A stretch of DNA of 64,000 nt, taken from positions 310,001 to 374,000 of the forward strand of contig NZ_BMBP01000001.1 of NCBI RefSeq assembly GCF_014634745.1. The letters are read 5' to 3'. Positions 10,598 through 19,360 of the stretch are shown here, piece by piece (the first letter of the stretch is position 1; each line of letters begins with the position of its first letter). A program made the position numbers and the translations under genes. Origin of the DNA: Leuconostoc pseudomesenteroides KCTC 3652 (GTDB taxonomy: Bacteria; Bacillota; Bacilli; Lactobacillales; Lactobacillaceae). Under the pieces are notes generated by a model that had not been told where the DNA came from, ran no database searches, and saw nothing but the letters and a program-made list of their open reading frames with translations.

Positions 10598-12072
10598 TAT
10601 GCTTCTACCTCACTTCCTGATAGATGTTCATAAGGGTCACGTGGTGAAGCTTCCGCTTCTTCCTCTGCATCAGGACCAGCGTGAAGCACGCGTCGAGACA
10701 ACCAAATCATGACGCCACCTAAAGCAGCAAAAGTTAAGAAGTAAATAATGTTAGAAATCAACAATGACGCAGCAGACACATTTGGTGAGACAGCATCTGC
10801 AATTGTCATCAACCCATAAACAACCCAAGGGAAACGACCTAATTCGGTCACCAACCATCCAGCTGTGTTAACGACGAATGGGAAGAATGTCATGACGCCC
10901 ATTACCCACAAGAACCAACGTTGCGACAAAATCAAATTAGATTTCTTACGATTAAACCACAATGCAACGACGGCTACAAGACCGAGCAAACCAGCACCCA
11001 TCGCCATCACACGGAACGAATAGAATAACGTATTTTCCGGTACATAATAATTCTTAATACCGCCAGTAGTTTTACCGTATTTCTTTTCAAACTGTTTTTC
11101 CAGTTCGGTTGTACCAGTTGTTTTACCACCAGTCAAAGAATGATTGCCCAGAATTGACAATGCATAAGGAATTTCAATTTTGGCAATAACACGATGCGTT
11201 GCGGGATTGGTTACTGATATCAATGACCAAGGTTGTGCTTTATCTTTTCTTTTCGATGAGTCCAGTGTTGTATCAACACCTTCCATTGCAGCGTACTTCA
11301 TGGGCTGCATTGACTGCAACTCAAACGCATGTTGATCACCCGTAATTAGAGCCCCACCGACACCAACTAAACCAACTACTAAAGCAACATTGATTGACTT
11401 ACGGAAAAAATCAATTTGTTTGTCACCTTTTTTTAATTTGAGCAACTTAAACGCTGCCATACCAGCAACGATAAAACCACCTGTTACAAAAGTACCAACC
11501 AAAACGTGCGGAAATTCAATCCAAAGCTGCTTGTTCGTCAGCAGAGCGCCAAAACTTTTTAATTCAGCTCGACCCATGTGGTTGTCAATTGCATAACCAA
11601 CGGGATTTTGCATGAATGAATTGGCTGCCAAAATCCATAAAGCAGAAATACTTGATGCAAAAGCGACAACCCAAATAAAAATTAAATGAATGGCTGGCTT
11701 AAATCGGTCCCATGTAAACGACCACAAGCCAATAAAGGTTGACTCTGCAAAGAAAGCAACCAAAGCCTCAATCGCCAATGGCGCACCAAAAATGTCACCA
11801 ACGTATCTTGAATATTCAGACCAGTTCATACCAAACTGGAACTCTTGAATAATACCTGTCACGACACCCACGGCAAAACTGAGTAAGAAAATCTTACCCC
11901 AAAACTGTGTCATTTTTTTGTACGTCTCATCTTTTTTGATGACATACAACGTTTCCATCAACGCAACGACAACAGCTAATCCTATTGACATTGGGACAAA
12001 GAAAAAGTGAAAAATCGTGGTCATCGCGAATTGAAAACGCGCTAAATCTAGTATGCCCACTAATGTAACCAT
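10597..12072 (-). CDS. cydA: Cytochrome bd ubiquinol/menaquinol oxidase subunit I
   Basis: Large membrane subunit carrying haems b558, b595 and d. 491 residues. The conserved opening LARFQFAMTTIFHFFFVP contains the first haem-ligand histidine, and the family motif GRFPWVVYG is present, as is the periplasmic Q-loop region. The start at 12072 was preferred over an in-frame GTG at 12102 because a strong GGAGG sits 7 bases upstream of it. First gene of cydABDC. A short perfect palindrome ATTGTgACAAT lies just upstream, at 12103-12113. Confidence 0.97.
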   Translation of the reverse strand: MVTLVGILDLARFQFAMTTIFHFFFVPMSIGLAVVVALMETLYVIKKDETYKKMTQFWGKIFLLSFAVGVVTGIIQEFQFGMNWSEYSRYVGDIFGAPLAIEALVAFFAESTFIGLWSFTWDRFKPAIHLIFIWVVAFASSISALWILAANSFMQNPVGYAIDNHMGRAELKSFGALLTNKQLWIEFPHVLVGTFVTGGFIVAGMAAFKLLKLKKGDKQIDFFRKSINVALVVGLVGVGGALITGDQHAFELQSMQPMKYAAMEGVDTTLDSSKRKDKAQPWSLISVTNPATHRVIAKIEIPYALSILGNHSLTGGKTTGTTELEKQFEKKYGKTTGGIKNYYVPENTLFYSFRVMAMGAGLLGLVAVVALWFNRKKSNLILSQRWFLWVMGVMTFFPFVVNTAGWLVTELGRFPWVVYGLMTIADAVSPNVSAASLLISNIIYFLTFAALGGVMIWLSRRVLHAGPDAEEEAEASPRDPYEHLSGSEVEA

Positions 12073-12102
12073 AACTATTCCTCCAACATATTGATACCAC
12101 AC

Positions 12103-12113
12103 ATTGTGACAAT
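12103..12113. promoter_or_regulatory. Short palindrome upstream of cydA, possible operator
   Basis: ATTGT-G-ACAAT, a perfect 5+1+5 inverted repeat about 30 bases upstream of the cydA start. Redox regulators such as Rex act at cyd promoters in Gram-positives, but this does not match the full Rex consensus (TTGTGAA-N4-TTCACAA), so the assignment is only a suggestion. Confidence 0.25.
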
Positions 12114-12222
12114 CAATACTTTCAAATATTCAACTTGATGTATAATACAAAAAGTTCTCTACAACTAGTTTATCACTTGATAAGCTTGATTTAAAGGCTT
12201 TTATATTTTTTTACAATAAAAA

Positions 12223-12259
12223 TGTACCCGTAATTTTTTAATTAAAATTATAGGGTACA
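12223..12259 (-). terminator. Intrinsic terminator of the ireB-ruvX-DUF1292 operon
   Basis: Long near-perfect hairpin with outer arms TGTACCC/GGGTACA and inner AT-rich arms, followed on the minus strand by a T-rich tract (CATTTTTATT). It lies 13 bases beyond the DUF1292 gene stop. Confidence 0.8.
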
Positions 12260-12272
12260 GATTTAAGTTAAT

Positions 12273-12572
12273 TTAGTTAAAGTTCGTGTCATCGTCCAAG
12301 AAAGTGTTAAGCACTTCTTCAACCATATCCCACTCTTTGTCGTCTTCGATTTGAATAAGTTCTTCTTCAGTGGCATCACCGTTTTCGTCGGGATTAAAAA
12401 TATACGCTTGAATATCAACTTCTTCATCATCCTCGACACCTTCTGGGACTAACAAAATGTAATCTTTGCTATATTCATCGGAATGAAAAGTGAAGAGAAT
12501 TTCGTAAAGCGCTTCATCGCCATTTTCATCAATTAAGGTAATCTTTTGTACTTCTTGGTTATTTTCACTCAT
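12273..12572 (-). CDS. DUF1292 family acidic protein
   Basis: 99-residue, strongly acidic protein with the DUF1292 pattern (ITLIDENGDEALYEILFTF, then YILLVPEG, then an acidic tail). Usually found downstream of ruvX in Firmicutes, as here, with 79 bases between them. Function unknown. Last gene of the ireB-ruvX unit, with an intrinsic terminator after it. Confidence 0.88.
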   Translation of the reverse strand: MSENNQEVQKITLIDENGDEALYEILFTFHSDEYSKDYILLVPEGVEDDEEVDIQAYIFNPDENGDATEEELIQIEDDKEWDMVEEVLNTFLDDDTNFN

Positions 12573-12651
12573 GAGTATTTCCTTTAACTTTTAATAAGTT
12601 CATTATAACGTAAACGCGCTGATCCGTATACCAAGAACAGCGCGTTTTGAG

Positions 12652-13083
12652 TTATTTAGTTAATTTGCCGTTCGCATCTAGATAATTCTGCAAAATAAAT
12701 TCAGCAGCAATCTTATCTATCACTTGCTTCCGCTTTTTACGTGATACGTCAGCTTCTTCAATTAACATACGTTCAGCCTGAACAGTTGTAAGCCGTTCAT
12801 CTTGAAAATCTGTGGGCAAATTAAAGTGTTCTTCAACCATCTTGGCATACTGACGGGCCGCTTCGGCACGTGGTCCCTCACTGTTGTTCATGTTTTTAGG
12901 TAAACCCAGAACAACACCTTTGACTTGCTTTTCTTTAATAATCTCAGCAAGTCGTTCTAAGCCAAATTGCTTTTCGTCCTCGTTGATACGAATAATTTCA
13001 ACCCCTTGGGCAGTCCAACCCATGGGATCACTTACTGCGACACCCACTGTTCGACTACCAACGTCTAATCCTAATAGTCGCAT
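12652..13083 (-). CDS. ruvX: Holliday junction resolvase-like protein RuvX (YqgF)
   Basis: 143-residue RNase H-fold protein of the YqgF/RuvX family, implicated in 16S rRNA 5'-end maturation and proposed as a Holliday junction resolvase. The N-terminal [16 protein letters not shown] carries the first catalytic aspartate; [16 protein letters not shown] and [11 protein letters not shown] carry the others. Its ATG overlaps the ireB stop by one base (TAATG), so the two are translationally coupled. Confidence 0.95.
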   Translation of the reverse strand: MRLLGLDVGSRTVGVAVSDPMGWTAQGVEIIRINEDEKQFGLERLAEIIKEKQVKGVVLGLPKNMNNSEGPRAEAARQYAKMVEEHFNLPTDFQDERLTTVQAERMLIEEADVSRKKRKQVIDKIAAEFILQNYLDANGKLTK

Positions 13084-13334
13084 TATTTATCTAAATAGGC
13101 GTGTACAAGTTCTTCAATTATTTCGTCACGTTCATGACGTTTGATTAAATTTCGAGCATCATTTAAACGTGGAATATATGCTGGATCACCAGACATCAAG
13201 TAGCCAACAATTTGGTTAATTGGATTATAACCCTTTTCTTCCAGTGCATTATACACAATTTCTAATGTTTCATGAATGTCCTTAGGCAACTGATTTCCAA
13301 AGTCAAAAACAGCCGTTTCGTCTCCTACTGTCAT
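13083..13334 (-). CDS. ireB: IreB family regulatory phosphoprotein (DUF965)
   Basis: Small protein of the IreB/YrzL family; in Enterococcus it is phosphorylated by the PASTA kinase IreK and tunes cephalosporin resistance. Core family sequence [20 protein letters not shown] and [18 protein letters not shown] are clear. The start at 13334 (83 residues) was chosen because AGGAG lies 8 bases before it; the longer reading begins in untranslated sequence. A 7 bp hairpin (13362-13380) lies upstream. Confidence 0.92.
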   Translation of the reverse strand: MTVGDETAVFDFGNQLPKDIHETLEIVYNALEEKGYNPINQIVGYLMSGDPAYIPRLNDARNLIKRHERDEIIEELVHAYLDK

Positions 13335-13361
13335 GGTACACGCTCCTTTCTTTTCAAAATG

Positions 13362-13380
13362 CAATGTGATTAACACATTG
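13362..13380. other. Hairpin between alaS and ireB
   Basis: CAATGTG-attaa-CACATTG, a perfect 7 bp inverted repeat without an adjoining T-run on the minus side. It may be a leader hairpin of the ireB operon or an operator. Confidence 0.35.
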
Positions 13381-13435
13381 TTACTGACTACTCACTATAA
13401 TACTAAATTATTTTCTCAATTAAGTTACAAAAAAA

Positions 13436-16117
13436 TTACTTATCAGCTAAGAAATCAGCAACAGCCGCCAGAGCGTCTATGATACCATCAGGGTTTTTAC
13501 CACCGGCTTGTGCCATGTCTGGCCGACCACCACCGCCGCCACCAATCTTTGGTGCAATAAATTTAATGAGATCTCCTGCTTTGATGCCTTGCTTAATCGC
13601 TTCAGGTGAAGCAGCTACAATCAAGCTCACTTTTCCCTCTACAGCTGATGCCAAAACCAAAATATCAGAAGGTTGCTTTTCTTTCCAATTATCGGCCACT
13701 TGTCGAAGACCATCAATACCATTAACAGTCAACGCTTTTGCAATATAGCTATGATTGTTGACTATTTGAACATCGTCAAAAATCTCGCCTGCTTTAGCAT
13801 TAGCTAGTTGTGCAGCAAGAGATTCATTTTGACGTTGTGTATTACGCAATTCTGCCTGCAATTCGCTCACTTTATTAGGTGTATCTATTAATTTTTGCGC
13901 TTTCAAGCCATTAGCAATTTGTTTCAATGCTTTTTCTTCAGATTGATACAATGCTAATGCTGCTAACCCTGTTACAGCTTCAATTCGGCGTACGCCAGCG
14001 CCAATTCCAGATTCGCTTACTATTTTGAAAATACCCAGCTCCGCCGTACTATTGGCGTGCGTGCCACCATCAAATTCCTTATTAAAGTCACCAATGGAAA
14101 CAACTCGGACTGTTTCACCGTACTTCTCACCAAACACTGCTACAGCGCCTAGTTTTTTAGCTGACTCAATATCTGTTTCAACCCATGTAATCGGCAAGTT
14201 TTTGGCAATCTCTTGGTTGACCATTGCAGCAATATCATCCAAATCATTTTCAGAAACCGGTCCATCATGGTTGAAATCAAAACGTAAGTAGTCAGGTTCT
14301 ACAAGTGAACCAGCTTGATGCACATCCCCACCTATCACATTGCGCAGTGCTTGATCAAGCATGTGGGTCGCCGTATGGTTTTTTGAAACAGCAATATGAC
14401 GTGCCATGTCAACCTCAAGTGTCACACGATCGCCCAAATTAAAATCAGCTATGACTTCAACAGTATGAATATATTGTCCATTTGGCGCCGTTTGTACATC
14501 AATAACATGTCCAATGAGCTCACCAGACTGGTTAGAAACATCGCCAAAGTCAGGCACTTGACCGCCCATTTCAGCGTAAAACGGCGTAACATCGAATACG
14601 ACCTGCGTGGTTTGATTGGCAACTGCACCATCTAATAACGCATCAACCCCTGCGTTATCTTGACCAATAATCGCAACAATTTCAGCATCTGATACCTTTG
14701 TTTTAGACCAGCCAACATACTTTGAATCCACTTTCAAATCAGTTAGAACAGCATTTTGAACACCCATTGACTTGTCATTGGAACGCGCTGCGCGAGCACG
14801 TTCACGCTGTGCTTGTAAAGCGTCACGATAGCCGTCAACATCAACGGTTAAGCCTGCATCAGCAGCTTGTTCTTGTGTTAATTCTAGGGGGAAACCATAC
14901 GTATCAGACAGTTTGAAAGCATCTAGACCATTAATTTGATTTTGACCACTCTCTTTAGCATCAGCAATCACGCCATTCAATAACGCCAATCCACCAGCCA
15001 ATGTCACATTAAAGCGTTTTTCTTCAGCGGCAATTGTTTTTTGAATTTTGGTTGTGTTTTCTGAAATCTCTGGATAATAGCTCACCATTATTTCGCCAAC
15101 AACTGGGACCAGTTTAGTCAAAAATTCACCCTTAATGCCTAACTTTTGTCCGTGCAGTACAGCTCGACGAAGTAAACGACGGATAACATAGCCGCGTCCT
15201 TCGTTTGATGGCAACGCACCATCACCAATTGCAAAGGTGATGGCACGAATATGATCAGCAATCACTTTAAAACTAGTATTGCTTTCACTATCTTGACTAT
15301 CATCATAAACAAAACCATCTGTTAAAACTTCTGTGGCATGGATAATAGGTAAGAAGAGATCAGTATCAAAGTTAGTTCGACCATTTTGGAAAACAGAAAC
15401 GACACGTTCTAATCCCATACCTGTATCAATATTCTTATGTGGCAATTCTGGATACTGCGAATTATCCGTCAACCCTGGCAAATGATTAAACTGTGAAAAC
15501 ACAATATTCCAAATTTCTAGATACCGTTCATTTTCACCACCGGGATACATTTCAGGATCATTGTCTGGTAAATCTTGAAATGCTGGTCCCCGATCAAAGA
15601 AAATTTCTGAATCAGGACCTGATGGGCCCTCACCGATATCCCAAAAATTATCTTCTACTTCGTAAATATGACCATCTGGTAAATCTGTTTTTTCCTGCCA
15701 AATTTGTTTTGCTTCTTGGTCTTTCGGGTAAACAGTGACATAAAGCTTTTCTTTATCCAAACCATACCACTCTGGACTCGTTAGCAGTTCCCATGCCCAC
15801 GGAATCACTTCGGCTTTAAAATAGTCACCAATTGAAAAATTACCCATCATTTCAAACAAAGTATGATGACGCGCTGTTTTACCAACATTTTCAATATCAT
15901 TGGTACGGATCGCTTTTTGAGCGTTTGTAATACGTGGATTTTTAGGCACCACTGTACCATCAAAATATTTTTTTAATGTCGCAACACCTGAGTTAATCCA
16001 CAATAGTGTTGGATCATCTTGTGGAATCAAATTTTTTGAGGGGACGATTTCGTGCCCCTTTGAAGCAAAAAAGTCTAAAAACATTTGACGAATTTCTGCT
16101 GAACTCAACTCTTTCAT
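13436..16117 (-). CDS. alaS: Alanine-tRNA ligase
   Basis: Charges tRNA-Ala. 893 residues, normal for the family: class II catalytic core at the N-terminus ([29 protein letters not shown]), the editing domain with HTATH at about residue 570, and the C-Ala domain ending with a glycine-rich [17 protein letters not shown]. In the editing-domain zinc site the usual C-G-G-T-H reads D-G-G-T-H, so one expected metal ligand is replaced (see findings). Transcription starts behind an alanine T-box riboswitch and an extended -10 promoter within the end of the neighbouring gene. Confidence 0.97.
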   Translation of the reverse strand: MKELSSAEIRQMFLDFFASKGHEIVPSKNLIPQDDPTLLWINSGVATLKKYFDGTVVPKNPRITNAQKAIRTNDIENVGKTARHHTLFEMMGNFSIGDYFKAEVIPWAWELLTSPEWYGLDKEKLYVTVYPKDQEAKQIWQEKTDLPDGHIYEVEDNFWDIGEGPSGPDSEIFFDRGPAFQDLPDNDPEMYPGGENERYLEIWNIVFSQFNHLPGLTDNSQYPELPHKNIDTGMGLERVVSVFQNGRTNFDTDLFLPIIHATEVLTDGFVYDDSQDSESNTSFKVIADHIRAITFAIGDGALPSNEGRGYVIRRLLRRAVLHGQKLGIKGEFLTKLVPVVGEIMVSYYPEISENTTKIQKTIAAEEKRFNVTLAGGLALLNGVIADAKESGQNQINGLDAFKLSDTYGFPLELTQEQAADAGLTVDVDGYRDALQAQRERARAARSNDKSMGVQNAVLTDLKVDSKYVGWSKTKVSDAEIVAIIGQDNAGVDALLDGAVANQTTQVVFDVTPFYAEMGGQVPDFGDVSNQSGELIGHVIDVQTAPNGQYIHTVEVIADFNLGDRVTLEVDMARHIAVSKNHTATHMLDQALRNVIGGDVHQAGSLVEPDYLRFDFNHDGPVSENDLDDIAAMVNQEIAKNLPITWVETDIESAKKLGAVAVFGEKYGETVRVVSIGDFNKEFDGGTHANSTAELGIFKIVSESGIGAGVRRIEAVTGLAALALYQSEEKALKQIANGLKAQKLIDTPNKVSELQAELRNTQRQNESLAAQLANAKAGEIFDDVQIVNNHSYIAKALTVNGIDGLRQVADNWKEKQPSDILVLASAVEGKVSLIVAASPEAIKQGIKAGDLIKFIAPKIGGGGGGRPDMAQAGGKNPDGIIDALAAVADFLADK

Positions 16118-16140
16118 GACAAGTTTTCTCCTTAATTAAT

Positions 16141-16349
16141 ATAAAAAGACCAAGACAAAGTGCGGACGCTTTACCGTGGTACCACCGCAATTTGTAATGA
16201 TCTTCGATCTTTACCTTTATAACTCATAACGCCGAGACGCGGTGATTTTTCAATCACATCTAGTTTGGGAGCACAACCTTGTAAACGTGTGTTTTCCATC
16301 AACCAACACATTTCTAATTGACAATACACAAGGCTGCATATCCAATGAC
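16141..16349 (-). promoter_or_regulatory. T-box riboswitch (alanine) upstream of alaS
   Basis: Leader RNA that senses uncharged tRNA-Ala. The T-box element TGCGGTGGTACCACGG is on the minus strand at 16174-16189. A terminator stem (arms 16150-16160 and 16169-16179, one mismatch) followed by TCTTTTT overlaps it, so antiterminator and terminator exclude each other. A Stem I-like helix CCTTGT/ACAAGG encloses a loop with TGTGCTCC, where GCT could be the alanine specifier. Promoter: extended -10 TGATATAAT at 16356-16364, no good -35. Confidence 0.9.
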
Positions 16350-16366
16350 AAATTAATTATATCATA

Positions 16367-17701
16367 TCACCAACCAATATGACTATCGCTATGTGGCAAT
16401 ACAATTTTTCCTGCTTCTAAATCAGAAAAAGCTTGATCAATAATCGCCAACGCTTTGGTCAGTTCTTCTTTCTTAATGACTAGCGGGGGCTGAAAACGTA
16501 AAATATTGCCTCTTAAGCTAATCATAATCGCACCAAGTTCAAATATACGGTATATTAACTGATTAGTTGCATAGGTGTCTGGTAGCCCTTGATTATCAAT
16601 GATATCAATGCCACCGTTTAAGCCATACATGCGAACATCACCGATAAAATGATAACGTTGCGCCGCATTTTCAAAAAATGTTTTGGCAATTTTGCCTAAG
16701 TCACGTGAACGCAAAACCAACCGTTCTTTATCTATGACGTCTAGTGTCGCCAACGCTGCTGCTGCCGTGACTGGATTGCCAGCCGTTGTATAAACGTTAG
16801 CAGGCGCTGATAAACTTGACATAATTTCTCGACGTCCCACAACTGCACTTAATGGTAAACCACTGGCAATTGATTTACCAATACTCATCAGATCAGGCAC
16901 TATACCAAAATGATCAATAGACCACATTTTTCCTGTACGACCTAGTCCCTGATTGACTTCATCAACAGCAAAAACAATATTATGTTCACGCGTGAAATTA
17001 TAAACTAACGTCATAAAACGTTGTGGTGCTTTAACAATACCACCATCCCCCTGAATTGGCTCGATAATGACTAACGCCACTTCATCAGCTGGCAAATAGG
17101 TTTCAAATGGCAGCATAAATTGTTTGAATAACCGATCAGAAAAATCATCATCACTTTCACCAGCTAAGCGCTGCGTTTGATCAGGATATGGCACTTTGAT
17201 CACATCCGGAAGTAAAGGACCAATTTTACGCGTCATATTCAAACTCACACCTGAAATTGACATAGAGCCATAGGTTGAGCCGTGATAGGCACCAGTGAAA
17301 CTAACAACATAGGACCGTCCAGTATATCCACGAGCAAACTTGATAATCGCATCGTTAGCATCAGAACCTGAATTACCAAAAGCAACCTGCTTGTCAAAAT
17401 TTCCTGGTGCAATATCCGCGATACGTTTTGCCAGCTGGGCGGTTGTTGTGTTAGCAAAATAAGCCGGCGTATACTGAATTAATTTTTGTGCTTGTTGGGT
17501 AATTGCCTCAACCACTTTTGGATGTGCATGTCCTGTATTAGTTGCACTTGCACTGGCTAACAAATCAATATAGTCGCGACCATTTGCGTCTGTAATAATG
17601 GCACCACTACCATGGTCAATCACGATATCAAAATATTTAACCCGTGTGGCATCAGCTAAATATACCTTTTCTTCATTTAAAATTTCCGTATTTCTCGACA
17701 T
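16367..17701 (-). CDS. Isoleucine 2-epimerase-like PLP enzyme (class III aminotransferase fold)
   Basis: 444-residue PLP-dependent enzyme of the class III aminotransferase family. It resembles the Lactobacillus isoleucine 2-epimerase (branched-chain amino acid racemase) along its length: YIDLLASASATNTGHAHP, QKLIQYTPAYF, FGNSGSDANDAIIKFARGYTG, AYHGSTYGS, the PLP lysine in SIGKSIASGLPLSAV, TTAGNP, and the ending HIGW. Canonical GABA aminotransferases lack the LASASA-type opening, so racemase activity giving D-allo-isoleucine or other D-amino acids is the better guess; it is an inference from remembered sequence. It follows an amino acid permease gene. Confidence 0.85.
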   Translation of the reverse strand: MSRNTEILNEEKVYLADATRVKYFDIVIDHGSGAIITDANGRDYIDLLASASATNTGHAHPKVVEAITQQAQKLIQYTPAYFANTTTAQLAKRIADIAPGNFDKQVAFGNSGSDANDAIIKFARGYTGRSYVVSFTGAYHGSTYGSMSISGVSLNMTRKIGPLLPDVIKVPYPDQTQRLAGESDDDFSDRLFKQFMLPFETYLPADEVALVIIEPIQGDGGIVKAPQRFMTLVYNFTREHNIVFAVDEVNQGLGRTGKMWSIDHFGIVPDLMSIGKSIASGLPLSAVVGRREIMSSLSAPANVYTTAGNPVTAAAALATLDVIDKERLVLRSRDLGKIAKTFFENAAQRYHFIGDVRMYGLNGGIDIIDNQGLPDTYATNQLIYRIFELGAIMISLRGNILRFQPPLVIKKEELTKALAIIDQAFSDLEAGKIVLPHSDSHIGW

Positions 17702-17736
17702 ATTGAACAGCTTTCATTTGTGCTTTGTGTACAATA

Positions 17737-17760
17737 AAAGCCCTGAGATGTCAGGACTTT
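17737..17760 (-). terminator. Intrinsic terminator after the amino acid permease
   Basis: Minus-strand stem AAAGTCCTGA-loop-TCAGGGCTTT followed by TATTGT, between the permease stop and the epimerase start. It may act as a partial terminator inside a permease-epimerase operon. Confidence 0.7.
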
Positions 17761-17765
17761 GTATA

Positions 17766-19196
17766 TTAATTCTGAGATAATTTACTATGTTTAGCGCCAT
17801 AGATGGCATAAATTACCAAACCAAGGGCAAACCAGCCAAATGCGTATATCTTAGCCTGGTTGTCTAATTCATAAAAAATGAATCCTGATCCTAAGGCGGC
17901 TAATGCTGGTAACACAGGATAAAATGGCATCTTGAAGCCAGGTTCTTGAATATCCTTGCCTTCACGCGGACGTAAGGCATAAACACCTAGTGAAACAATG
18001 ATGAAGGCAATCAATGTACCAGCAGAAATCAAACCTGCCAACTCAGTGAAACTGAACACTGATCCAATCAAAATGGCAATCACCGATAATGCCAATAAGG
18101 CATTGTTGGGAAGCCCCCTATCATTAACCTTACCTAAGAAGCTAGGCAACAAACCATCACGTCCAAAAGCATACAGCAAACGTGATCCAGCAAGCATCAT
18201 CCCAATGATTGCAGTGAACATACCAATCAAAGCGACAATGGACAATAGATTTGAAGTAAAGACATGCCCTGATTTCAATAATGCCCAAGCAGCAGGCGCA
18301 GCATTGTTGGCATACTTAGAATAAGGGAACATACCAACCAAAACCAAAGCAACCGTAACAAACAAAATGGTAGCAATAATTAGTGAACCGATAATGCCAC
18401 GAGGCATTGTCTTTTTTGGATTTTTTGCTTCAGCAGAGTTAGCTGCAATTGAATCAAATCCAATATAAGCCAAGAATATTTGTGAGGCACCAGCGAATAT
18501 GCCCGTCCAACCACCAAATTCCGTACCAGCCTTATGCGCTGGAATAAATGGTACATAGTTACTAGGATGAATTGCTGTCAAACCAACAGCAATAAAAATT
18601 AAAATGACAGCAACTTTTCCGATAACCAATACATTTTCTACACGAGCAGTTGTATTTGTACCACGCCAAAGCAAGATCGCAACAATCAACACTGCAAACA
18701 ACGACGAAATATCAATTATGCCTCCGTTACCTGCAACAAATGATCCCGCTAACGCTTTCGGCAACGCTAAATGATGAGATGCTAAAAATAATTTAAAATT
18801 AGCTGACCACCCTGAGGCAACGAATGCAACAGCAATAAAATATTCAGCCAAAAGTGCCCAACCAGCTATCCATCCAAAAACCTCACCAAACACAACATTC
18901 GCCCATGAATAAGCAGAGCCGGCAAATGGCAAAGCAGAGGCAAATTCAGCATAGGCAAAAGCCGCAAGTCCAGCTACAATCGCAGCAATAACAAACGAAA
19001 TTGCAACTGCCGGTCCCGCATGATTAGCTGCAACAATTCCCGGTAAAGTAAAAATGGCTGTTGAAACAATAGTTCCAATTCCCAGCGCCAACATTTCCTT
19101 GACACCCAAAGTTTTGCGCAAGTGTCGATCACTTTCCGTAAAACTTACAGGCGACGCTTTGTGAAACCAGCCTGTTTTTTTATTTAATTCCGACAT
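17766..19196 (-). CDS. APC family amino acid permease
   Basis: 476-residue transporter with about 12 membrane helices, of the cationic amino acid/YfnA branch of the APC superfamily: LGIGTIVSTAIFTLPGIVAANHAGPAVAIS in the first helix, AYAEFASALPFAGSAYSW, FDSIAANSAEAKNPKKTMPRGI, and GSRLLYAFGRDGLLP. Substrate not determinable; the downstream epimerase-like gene suggests a branched-chain or other neutral amino acid. A clear promoter lies upstream: TTGACA, 17 bases, TAATAT, with AGGGG before the start. An unusual inverted repeat lies upstream of the -35. Confidence 0.9.
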   Translation of the reverse strand: MSELNKKTGWFHKASPVSFTESDRHLRKTLGVKEMLALGIGTIVSTAIFTLPGIVAANHAGPAVAISFVIAAIVAGLAAFAYAEFASALPFAGSAYSWANVVFGEVFGWIAGWALLAEYFIAVAFVASGWSANFKLFLASHHLALPKALAGSFVAGNGGIIDISSLFAVLIVAILLWRGTNTTARVENVLVIGKVAVILIFIAVGLTAIHPSNYVPFIPAHKAGTEFGGWTGIFAGASQIFLAYIGFDSIAANSAEAKNPKKTMPRGIIGSLIIATILFVTVALVLVGMFPYSKYANNAAPAAWALLKSGHVFTSNLLSIVALIGMFTAIIGMMLAGSRLLYAFGRDGLLPSFLGKVNDRGLPNNALLALSVIAILIGSVFSFTELAGLISAGTLIAFIIVSLGVYALRPREGKDIQEPGFKMPFYPVLPALAALGSGFIFYELDNQAKIYAFGWFALGLVIYAIYGAKHSKLSQN

Positions 19197-19265
19197 ATGT
19201 TTATCCCCTTCAACGCTTAAAAGTTATTATAATATATTAACATTTTCTCATCTTAGTGTCAACAT

Positions 19266-19312
19266 TCCCATGAAAATAAAATGTAAATTTTTATATTCTT
19301 ATTATCATGGGA
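19266..19312. repeat. Inverted repeat upstream of the permease promoter
   Basis: Arms TCCCATGAAAATAA (19266-19279) and TTATTATCATGGGA (19299-19312) match at 13 of 14 positions with a 19-base AT-rich spacer. Placed just upstream of the -35 box, it looks like a regulator binding site. Confidence 0.5.
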
Positions 19313-19332
19313 TAAACTCCCTCAAATCAAAA

Positions 19333-19354
19333 AAACCACCTTTTAAGGTGGTTT
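19333..19354 (-). terminator. Intrinsic terminator of gntP
   Basis: Minus-strand AAACCACCT-loop-AGGTGGTTT followed by a run of T. It lies just after the gntP stop. Confidence 0.88.
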
Positions 19355-19360
19355 AGCAGT

